NCBI GenBank assembly: GCA_029298735.1 | Contig: JANSLP010000001.1 | Coordinates: 248,001-312,000 of the forward strand | Length of the DNA stretch: 64,000 nt | Origin: Ophiostoma sp. CBS 140.51 | Lineage: Eukaryota > Ascomycota > Sordariomycetes > Ophiostomatales > Ophiostomataceae | Direction: 5' to 3' | Shown: positions 56,378 to 64,000 of the stretch, in pieces | Layout: each line of letters opens with the position of its first letter | Position numbering within the stretch: position 1 is the stretch's first letter | Made by a program: the position numbers and the translations under genes | The notes under the pieces: model-generated | Databases searched by the model: none | The model's input: only the letters and a program-made list of their open reading frames with translations | Told to the model about the DNA's origin: nothing

Positions 56378-58738
56378 ATGGCTCATCAAGGCAGCTTCAG
56401 CAGCGCTCACAGCTCCGTCGGCTCCACCTCTCCCGCTTCTAGCACCAGCGCGGTCTCTGTTTCCGCCTCGCCGGCCACCGTCAGCTTCTCCGTCTTCCAG
56501 GAGGGCCCTGGCCGTCCCCTCGTCTTCGCTCCGCCCCTTGGTACGCCTGAGCTTCAGACTCTCGTCGATCTCTTCATTGCCCTTGACGTCCCCGTTTCCA
56601 TGAAGATGGAGATGATCCAGCGTGACTTTGAGGCTCATACTGCTCGCACCAACGAACGGTACAAGACCTACTTCGTCCCGTCTGCTTCCACTCCCAACGC
56701 CGCCCCTGCCACGATCACCTCGCCTTCAACCTACGCTGCCAGCCCCAGCCCCATCTTCCACAACGTCTTTGACGCTCACTTCAACCACCACCACCCTGCC
56801 TCGTCTGCTGGCAGCGGAAGTGGAAGCGGCAGCATGTACCTCGATGCCAGCCCTGTCCCTCGCCCGTCGCCGACTGGGTCGGACCTGACGGTCGCCTCGG
56901 ACTCTCTGTTCCCGCTCCCTGTTCCCATGCTCCCTACTCACCAGTTCAACGACATCAACGCTGCCACCTTCGCCGCCGGTAACTTTTTCCCAGTATCTGC
57001 CATGGACCATAGCCCTGTTGCTATGTCTGCAGCTGCCTCGATGTGGCCTGCTGCTTCACTCACGGCCACTGCCACTCCTGCTGCTCGAGCTACTGAGTCT
57101 GGCGCTCGCCGGTCGTCTCAGCAGTCTCGCCAATCTGCTCCTGTTCCGTCTCAGCGCCGGAGACTCTCTGGCAGCAGCAGCATGCAGATCCTCACCCGCA
57201 CCGGTGAGGACGTTACCCACATGTCCAGCCGTGGCACCCGGACCCACGAGGAGCGTGAGAACACCCGCCTCGTGCGCCAGCGTGGTGCCTGCCCTGACTG
57301 CCGCCGGAAGAAGACTCGCTGCAACCCGGACCATGCCGGCTTTGTGGCCGAGTCTGTGAGCAGTGCTCGCTCTTCTGGTGCCAGTGCTCGTTCCAAAGCT
57401 CGCGCCGGTCCATACTCTGCTCCTGCTCAGTCCGGCCGTGCCAAGGCGGAGGCGGCTGCGGCCAAGGCGGCCAAGGCTTCCAAGGCCAAGGTTGAGGGTA
57501 AGAGAGCCGTCACAGCTTCTGAACCGGTGTTCGTCGCCCCCCCTCAGCAGGCGCCGAGCGCTGCTGTGCTCGCTGGTGTCGAGGACGGGGGCGGAGGTGG
57601 CATAGGACATATACCTCCACTCGACCTCAGCATCTTTGCCAACTCTTTCGACTGGGACCAGCTTACCTCGGACCAGGGCCCTCTCTTCACCGACGAGGAC
57701 CTTGAGCTGAGCATTGCCACCACGCTCTCCATGACCATGCCGACCACCACCAACGCTACGACCGCCACTGCCTCCGACTCTGCGTCGGGCTCCAGCACCA
57801 CCCAGGACCACACCGACTCGTACAGCGTTCCGCAATTCCGACCTCCTCCGCCACACCGACCCACAGACACGGCTCGCCTCCAGGCCCGCCGCAACCTGAA
57901 CGTCGCCACTACTGTCTCTGCCTCTGACTTCGCTTCTATCTCTGCCACCACCTCTTCCCCTCTTGACCAGGCTCCTCAAATGGGACGCATGATCAACGCC
58001 GCTGCCGGCTTCAACGGCTTCGCCGGCCAGGCCGCCTTTGCTAACGACAACTCGGCCATCTTCGGCGATGCTGCTGGCTCGACCTCCGCCTCGGACAACT
58101 TCTTCAGCACTGTGAACGCCTCCATGACTGGGTCTTGCGTTCAACCTGGCTCCTCCCAGACCGGCGGGCTGACACCTGCGTCGGGCCTCCGCACACTGCG
58201 ACCATTATTGGCACGGACCGAAGGGGAAGATCTAGACAGGTTTGATGGGGATGGGGACCAAGGGGAACGTAAGAGCCGAGAGGAACGTGAGCGTTACCGC
58301 AATGTCGAAGACGAGGAACGCGAGCGTGACCGGCCAACGTCATTTACTAGGCGCCGTCACGACATGGACCCTGACCACGGCAGACTCATGTCCTTCCAAG
58401 ACCAGGGCGAGCAGCGCTGGTCAACGGCAGGTGAGAGCAGTAGTCGTGCCACGCGCAGTAGGCTTCAAACTGAGACTACAAGCGTGATTGCGACTAAAAT
58501 GCCGTCGACCTCGACCTCGTCATCGTTATCGCTGACCTCCTCACTATCGCCATCGGATGCTCTCATGCTCCTGACGGTAATAGTTAACTTTACGGCGTCG
58601 CTGTTCCCCGCCTACCAGGCGTGGACGGCGGCGGCCCGTCAAGCCGCGGAGGCCCACGACAGCTTTGACCTGGCGTCCGACTTGGAGGTCCAGTTCGACC
58701 GGATGAATCTCGGTCCCGCCCTTGTTTCTTGCCAATAG
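56378..58738 (+). CDS. Ser/Thr/Ala-rich protein with a half Zn2Cys6-like motif
   Basis: Intronless, 786 residues from ATG 56378; the frame is open further upstream but without an ATG. Most of the protein is low complexity. The one structured-looking motif is RQRGACPDCRRKKTRCNP, with Cys305, Cys308 and Cys315 in the CX2CX6C spacing of the first half of a Zn2Cys6 cluster, including the basic residues that contact DNA. No second CX2C half follows; the sequence continues PDHAGFVAES. A short region at residues about 40-100 (VSFSVFQEGPGRPLVF...LGTPELQTLVDLF) looks folded. The C-terminus has a hydrophobic stretch (ALMLLTVIVNFTASLF) followed by an amphipathic tail. Not a recognised family; a degenerate or atypical zinc-cluster regulator is the best guess. 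Confidence 0.65.
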   Translation: MAHQGSFSSAHSSVGSTSPASSTSAVSVSASPATVSFSVFQEGPGRPLVFAPPLGTPELQTLVDLFIALDVPVSMKMEMIQRDFEAHTARTNERYKTYFVPSASTPNAAPATITSPSTYAASPSPIFHNVFDAHFNHHHPASSAGSGSGSGSMYLDASPVPRPSPTGSDLTVASDSLFPLPVPMLPTHQFNDINAATFAAGNFFPVSAMDHSPVAMSAAASMWPAASLTATATPAARATESGARRSSQQSRQSAPVPSQRRRLSGSSSMQILTRTGEDVTHMSSRGTRTHEERENTRLVRQRGACPDCRRKKTRCNPDHAGFVAESVSSARSSGASARSKARAGPYSAPAQSGRAKAEAAAAKAAKASKAKVEGKRAVTASEPVFVAPPQQAPSAAVLAGVEDGGGGGIGHIPPLDLSIFANSFDWDQLTSDQGPLFTDEDLELSIATTLSMTMPTTTNATTATASDSASGSSTTQDHTDSYSVPQFRPPPPHRPTDTARLQARRNLNVATTVSASDFASISATTSSPLDQAPQMGRMINAAAGFNGFAGQAAFANDNSAIFGDAAGSTSASDNFFSTVNASMTGSCVQPGSSQTGGLTPASGLRTLRPLLARTEGEDLDRFDGDGDQGERKSREERERYRNVEDEERERDRPTSFTRRRHDMDPDHGRLMSFQDQGEQRWSTAGESSSRATRSRLQTETTSVIATKMPSTSTSSSLSLTSSLSPSDALMLLTVIVNFTASLFPAYQAWTAAARQAAEAHDSFDLASDLEVQFDRMNLGPALVSCQ

Positions 58739-59865
58739 TATTTCACAATACTCTACTGGTGGGAGAGTGGGAATGGTGACAAGGATTGAAAAGGTCTGTC
58801 TGTCGGCGGGTGCCCAGTGCTCGGTGAGGGGCGAGGGCGATTTAAAAAGGGTGTGCGGATGAAGAGCAAGCGACTGGTGAAAAGATTTTGATTTTTCTGA
58901 TTTTTCTGATTTCTGTCCGGTTACTTCTATTTCCTATGTCTTTAGTCTTTTTTCTTTTGTTTCTTTGTCTTTTTTTTTAACTTTCTCCTTGACTTATTAT
59001 CGTTATTGTTCGGTCTATGCTTTGTATTTTTTATCACTTTCGGTTTTCTTTCCTGCTTACTTTTCTTTTGTTTTCTGCTTACAGTTCTCTCGGAGTTGTA
59101 TCTACAACACTATGGGCTTTACTTGACTTTCCAATATCTGATTTTTGCTTTTTCTACCTTGACAACTCTGCCCTATCGCCTGCTTGATGACAGTAACGAC
59201 ATCCGAGACTTTTGTTTCCATTGAAGTACACTTCTCGTAGTTCTCCTGCCAAAAAATAGCAAAAGATGCTCGTCTTCTGAAACAAGCATTGGGCAGTTTG
59301 TCGTACAGGTAAGTAGGTAACCAAGGTGGACGAACACAAAAGCAAAAACAGATACAAAAAAAAGATACAAAAAAGATACAAGGAAATCAATAAAGTCTAC
59401 GTAGTCAGTAATCATCGTCCCGTAATATTGTGGCTGCTTGGGATGGAACGATTGGTTGGATTGTTTCGCCATGTGCAACTTGGCCGTGGTTTGACAGCTT
59501 CTTCTTGGCTTTTGGGTGAGGAGAGGAGCCCGTGTGTGCGCGTCCGATGATGTATGTCCAGTCTATGGAGTTGGAGTATTGTTTGACGAGCTTTCCTCGA
59601 TGCACCTTTGTCACCGGACATCCCTGCCAGCACCTTCCTTCTACATGCGCGACGAAAGCTCTTGATTGTTGGGAAAGTTATATTACCATATCCGGAAGGA
59701 GAGGTGCGTGTGAGCTTGTCGCCCTCTTTTCGCAGCTTCCTCATATCGTTTGTCGGATACGGAAACGGAAAGAGGAAAGAACAATTCCGCGCAGCGATCA
59801 AACTTGGACCTTCATCGCTCTTTCTTGGATAATCGAAAGAACGGCCTCAAAAGGAGGAAGTCACG
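58739..59865. other. Intergenic, 3' flank and upstream region of the Tad2-domain gene
   Basis: A T-rich stretch (58880-59060) is followed by mixed sequence. No gene is supported. Confidence 0.5.
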
Positions 59866-62800
59866 ATGGTCTCAAAAACTAGCCGAAAAGCAAAGAAGGA
59901 AAAACGGGCCAAAGCCGCCAAACGAAAAAACGGCCATGCGGCCGCACCTTCCGCATGGAGTCGGCCGAGCAGCACACACCTGCCGTCCGGGGCAGCAACC
60001 TGGTCCGCGCTTTCCAGTTTTGCGAAATGCGATTTCCGGTTCTTGATCGCAGTGGCAGTTGCGACCGGAGTTTCCACTATCATGGTAGCTTACAATCGGC
60101 CTTGGTCCTTCCTTCCTCAACTGCATCCACATCCACATCTGCCTCTTGCGTTTGTTGACTGTTTGCCCCTTCTCCTTTTTTCCTGCGCTCTTGCATTCGC
60201 TGCACTCTTACTCGTCGCCCAGTTGTGTTTGTTTTCATCATCTGCATCCACATCAACGCCTAAGCCCTCGGACAAAGCAAACGTGCCAGAAACCAAAGAT
60301 CCTCAGTCCCTAGTTTCTCCGTCCGACAGCACGTCCAACACCCCAGACGAATCTTCCTCTCCCAAAAACCTTCAAGAGCAGTCTCACAGCTCAGTCAAGA
60401 ACAGTCAAGATATCGACAACCTCCTCATCCTTGACAACAGCCTCTCATGCGAAGTTTGGTCAGACGTGGACAACAACGACTGGGACGGTGCCTTGCCAGA
60501 AGACCACAACTTCTGCGAAGACTATATCCCAAGCAGATCTGAATCTGAGCCAGACGGCGAGATGAGCTCCAGATCAGATAACCCTCAAGGCAGACCTCCT
60601 TGGCAGTAAGTAGCCCCCTTCAGTCATATCCCGTCAAATCCCTCTCAGGTCGCCCCTATGTATGCTGTCAGATTCTCGTCTTGCTGACAATGAACAGAGA
60701 ACAAAATGAACAACGGAGACGCCAGGGTAGAGCGGCTCATAGCCGATCTACAGGCGGCGATTACGACCGTGATCCATCACCCGTATATTACGCTGCTGGC
60801 CGTCGGGGTCATTCTGGCGGCGGTTCTGGTCGTCATCAGGGCGACCGTTCACCTCGTGGACAAGGCACTTCTCGGCCTCCGCCAGGAGGACGCTCCCGCG
60901 GACAGGATTCCGGAAATGCCCCTGTCCGAGGCCGTGCTCAAAATAGTGGGCGCGGGCGTGGCCGTGGCCGCGGCTCTGATTTTTCTAATGTACGCATGGG
61001 AGGGGAATGGACCGCTCCGGTGGGTGTGGCCAATGCTGTAGGCCGACAGATGGAAGCTGTCCTGGCGAACAAGCCAGCCGCATCGACATGCAATGGCAGA
61101 GCTAGCAAGGGCAAGTCGACAACCCCAGTCTCTTCCGCCGCATCCAGCACAGCCGCTTCCACGGGTCCACCAAGAACTTCTGCTGCGCGTGCGTCGGGTC
61201 AGTCAAACGGATTCTCGTCAAATGGAACAACAACCGCTCTAGCTCCCGTGGCAGCACCCACGACGGCGCACCGAGATGTCACCGAAAACCGTGTTGCCAA
61301 ACCTGGGGTCACCTTGCCCAGTGTCGTGCGAGGTGCCACACCTGCCACAATGCCTGGCACAAATGTTGCGGCAAACACAGGTACAAGCAACATGGTTGCA
61401 GCAGCTCATGCAACAAGTGACCTGACAAGCACCACAACCACCACGACCACTGCTACCACCACTGGCGTCACCGGCGAGCAAAACCGCCGCGCCCGCCGCG
61501 CACACCGAGCCTTCTTGATCTTCCAAGAACAATGCCAGATCCGCCAAGCAGAAGATGCCGCACGCGAAGAACAGCGCGCTTGCACTGTCAGCAAAGTTGA
61601 AACGTCGACTGTGACGTCTTCCTCGACGACACGTTTGTTTGAAGAGGGCAAAAATTCGCATTCAGTGCCGTTGTCGACCATGACTAATATGGCCGTGGGC
61701 GGTGTTGGCGGTGTTGTTGGGCAGTCGTCGTCCACTAGCACTGTGTGCAGCAGTGCGAAATTCACAGAGGTGGTGAACTCGATCCAAGCTGGCCCCACCA
61801 AAAACGCTGCCACACAAACACCACCAGTTCACGCTACCACAAATTCTCCGCAAGGTTCGACTTTCATCAACAAAAGCTCAAAAAATTCCATTGCAAGCAA
61901 CCCGACCACCATTCAACCAGCGCTGCCACTTTTGCCTGCTGCGAACCAAAAACTTGACACCTGCAAATCTTCTTCCTCCTGTGTCTCAATTTGTGCATCC
62001 ACAGTTGCTGTCACGATGGCCAGTGCCAATGTGAGCAACAGCCCCGTCGGTAGCGACTTCGAGGATGGAAACGAGTCCGACGAAAGCGGCTTCGTCATGA
62101 CGAGAACCGCTGGCAAGCGTCGTCTCAATGTCAGCGCTGCCGACATGATTGCCAACGAGATTCTGGACGATGTCAATGAAGAGCTCGTTGTGGAGGACGA
62201 GGAAGTGACCGATCCTATCAAACGCCTGCATCGCGGCTACATGAATGAAGCTGTCGCCATGGTACGTATTTATTTTTGTCTACGTGTCGATTTTTTCCCT
62301 TCACAATTTTTATTCCCTTCCCCTCCTGTCTTACCCTTCCCGTTTCCTCGTGGCACAAAAACACTAAAAGAGCCCTCATTCCCTTGATTCACGTCGACTT
62401 TATTTGTTTCCTTTTTCGGCTCCCACCATGTCCCATTTGTTTTGCTATACTGCGTTTTGTCGTTTTCTTTTGCTAACATTTAAAATTAAGGCCCAGCTGG
62501 CTCTCCGCACAAACGAGACGCCCGTCGGCTGTGTGCTTGTGCACAATGGCCGGGTCATCGCCCGGGGCATGAATGCCACCAACATGACCCGGAACGGCAC
62601 GCGCCATGCTGAGTTGATGTGCATCAATGCCCTGCTCTCGTACTGGGACGACGTCAATAAGGCCGACGAAACTTCCTCCAATGTTGATAACGTTGGAGAC
62701 ACCTACTCGGACTGCGGAAGTTGCGAGGACTACGACGACGAGAAGCAAGACTTCACTGAAGACGACTGGGAGAAGGTCGATCCTAGCAAGGGTCACCTCT

Positions 62801-63729
62801 TCCCCTATGGCCAAAAGCTCCATCCTGCCCGGGTTGTGAGCCAGGACATCATCCACGAGTGCTCGCTGTACGTGACAGTCGAGCCGTGCATCATGTGCGC
62901 GTCGATGCTAAGACAGTACGGCATCAAGAAGGTCTATTTTGGCGCAGCGAACGACAAGTTCGGCGGCACCGGCGGCGTACTGCGCATCCACATGAACTCG
63001 AAGCCTAATGAGCCAGTTCAGCAAGATGTGTCGTACATAGAGACATATGTTACGAACATGATGTCTCGGCCGAAGCGTGTCAGCCGTCCCCCTCGGACGC
63101 TTGCAGTCAACACGGAAGAAGCAATTACTGCAACCGAAGACCCTTTGACCGACGGTGCTTGCACCCCCTCGCCCACCGATTCAGTTGGATCCCAGGAGGA
63201 TAGCGGAACGGTGACGACGAAGATGACGACCACTGTCACAAGAGCAGTGGTGACGACCGACAACATAGGCACCCCGCCGGTTGTGCGGCACACATCGACG
63301 ATTCCCATTGCCGAAGGAGCTGTCCCTGCTAGAGACGAGGGGCACGGCGGAAACGTTGAGCCGGGCTTTGACGTTGAGGGTGGCTGGGGCCGTGACAAGG
63401 CCGTCTTCCTCCTCCGTCAATTCTACGTGCAGGAGAATGGCCGAGCTCCGGCGCCGAGAAAGAAGGAAGGTCGAGCCCAGCGTCTCGTGGAGCAAATGAA
63501 ATGCGAGACCGAAAGCACCGTCAAGCTGCCGCCCAAGGTCGACGGGATGCTCTTGGAGACGGCGGCGACTTCTCTGCCGACCATGCCTGCTCTCGCTACG
63601 ATTGGAGCCAACGATCCGATCCCTATGCAAGTTGACTCCATCATGGATATGGCGCCTGGTGATCTTGCAGCCGTTGCCGCCATTCCCGCCGCCGATCCTG
63701 CCAATGCCGCCAATATCTCTGACGACTAG
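59866..63729 (+). CDS. tad2: Tad2/ADAT2-type tRNA adenosine deaminase domain at the C-terminus of a long membrane/RGG protein
   Basis: Tad2 with Tad3 converts adenosine 34 of tRNA anticodons to inosine. Exons: 59866-60605, 60698-62261, 62491-63729; introns of 92 and 229 bp (GTAAGT...CTGAC...CAG and GTACGT...GCTAAC...AAG); 1180 residues if all are joined. Exon 1: a Lys/Arg-rich N-terminus and two hydrophobic segments (FLIAVAVATGVSTIMVAY; LLLFSCALAFAALLLVAQLCLF), then acidic/Ser-rich sequence. Exon 2: Arg/Gly-rich (RGRGRGRG) and Thr/Ser-rich, ending HRGYMNEAVAM. Exon 3: deaminase fold with HAE (His807, Glu809), PCxxC (Cys901, Cys904), VGCVLVHNGRVIARGMNATN and C-terminal LLRQFYVQENGRAP. An acidic insertion separates the zinc motifs. 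An ATG at 60690, inside intron 1 but in frame with exon 2, offers a 936-residue form without the membrane part. The deaminase call is firm; whether all three exons form one mRNA is not. Confidence 0.8.
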
Positions 63730-63756
63730 AAATCGAGCAGAGGCAATGTTCCAATC

Positions 63757-64000
63757 ATGGCACCAATCACCGCGAAACCCCCTTCGAAGCCAGCCCTACG
63801 TCTGCCCGGAAGCAATTCAATGCCCAGCCTTGTGGGCAACATGCAACAGCTCAACATCAAAGAGAACCACAATGGCAGTGGTGTTGGCAGTTACCCTGGT
63901 GTTCAGAACGGGTCCTCGCGGAACCCCAACGGCAAGGCTCTCGGGGGCAAGAAGGTTATTTTCCAGAACCCGCCGGCGAAGCCAACCAGTCCTCTGAGCC
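63757..64000 (+). CDS. Open frame running off the right edge
   Basis: ATG 63757 starts an 81-codon frame (MAPITAKPPSKPALRLPG...) with no stop before the window ends. It is Pro/Asn/Gly-rich with no recognisable domain. It begins only 27 bp after the Tad2-domain stop, unusually tight for this genome. It may be a 3'-UTR artefact, or the start of a gene whose leader overlaps. Confidence 0.3.
   Translation, partial: MAPITAKPPSKPALRLPGSNSMPSLVGNMQQLNIKENHNGSGVGSYPGVQNGSSRNPNGKALGGKKVIFQNPPAKPTSPLS

Noticed and set aside
57056..58144. 362-codon antisense frame
   Set aside because: Gly/Arg/Val-rich complement of Ser/Thr/Ala codons of the sense gene at 56378-58738.
60706..61041. 111-codon hydrophobic open frame with an ATG overlapping the Tad2-domain gene
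   Set aside because: Arg/Gly codons read in the next frame give Ala/Val/Leu, so hydrophobicity is expected. The overlapping frame joins both neighbouring exons in phase and continues to the deaminase.
1..64000. CRISPR arrays, bacterial operons, integrated viral or transposase genes, rRNA genes
   Set aside because: Read through on both strands; no spaced direct repeats, no transposase or polymerase motifs and no 5S or large rRNA signatures were found.

Overview
The window looks like nuclear DNA of a filamentous ascomycete (Pezizomycotina, probably Sordariomycetes; the class is inferred). Evidence: spliceosomal introns of about 50-90 bp with GTRNGT donors and CTAAC/CTGAC branch points, an intron-containing tRNA-Pro, single-gene transcription units on both strands, a Zn2Cys6 regulator, a fungal flavin-carrier/TRP-like channel and a fungal-type Brl1/Brr6 protein. 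Exon boundaries were worked out by reading splice signals and frame.

Layout. 1-2288 (-): Zn2Cys6 regulator with a Gln/His-rich tract, cut by the window edge. 4781-6541 (-): Brl1/Brr6 nuclear-envelope protein, divergent from 7344-8833 (+) Iws1/Spn1. 9440-9527 (-): tRNA-Pro(UGG) with a 16-nt intron. 10559-14389 (-): SRPK/Sky1-type kinase with a very long first intron. 17602-19014 (+): secreted DUF4419 protein, convergent with 19262-20442 (-), a NAPE-PLD-like metallo-beta-lactamase enzyme whose conserved N-terminal motif lies in another frame from its catalytic domain. 21073-21144 (+): tRNA-Thr(CGU). 21.9-24.2 kb: three decayed copies of one unit, the first perhaps still a small secreted-protein gene. 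25542-26623 (+): cyclase-family (kynurenine-formamidase-like) enzyme. 28506-29593 (+): proline/threonine-rich secreted repeat protein. 30069-31688 (+): Trm44 tRNA methyltransferase, convergent with 31892-33100 (-) intradiol ring-cleavage dioxygenase. 34224-37500 (-): FLC/TRP-like channel with a 21-nt microexon and a GC-AG intron. 38750-40221 (+): mitoribosomal mS45. 40.2-52 kb: very gene-poor, containing one small Cys/His-rich gene near 44.5-44.8 kb. 51999-54187 and 56378-58738 (+): two low-complexity proteins with zinc-ligand-like cysteines. 59866-63729 (+): long reading frame joining a membrane segment, an RGG region and a C-terminal Tad2 tRNA adenosine deaminase domain. A partial ORF runs off the right edge.

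Most named genes are housekeeping functions (nuclear envelope and pores, Pol II elongation, SR-protein phosphorylation, tRNA modification, mitochondrial translation). Interspersed accessory genes handle aromatic catabolism, secretion and lipids. There is no operon logic and no biosynthetic gene cluster. The most unusual items are the Tad2 fusion with its two possible starts, the frame break in the NAPE-PLD-like gene, the triplicated decayed unit, the small Cys-rich gene and the noncanonical splicing of the channel gene.
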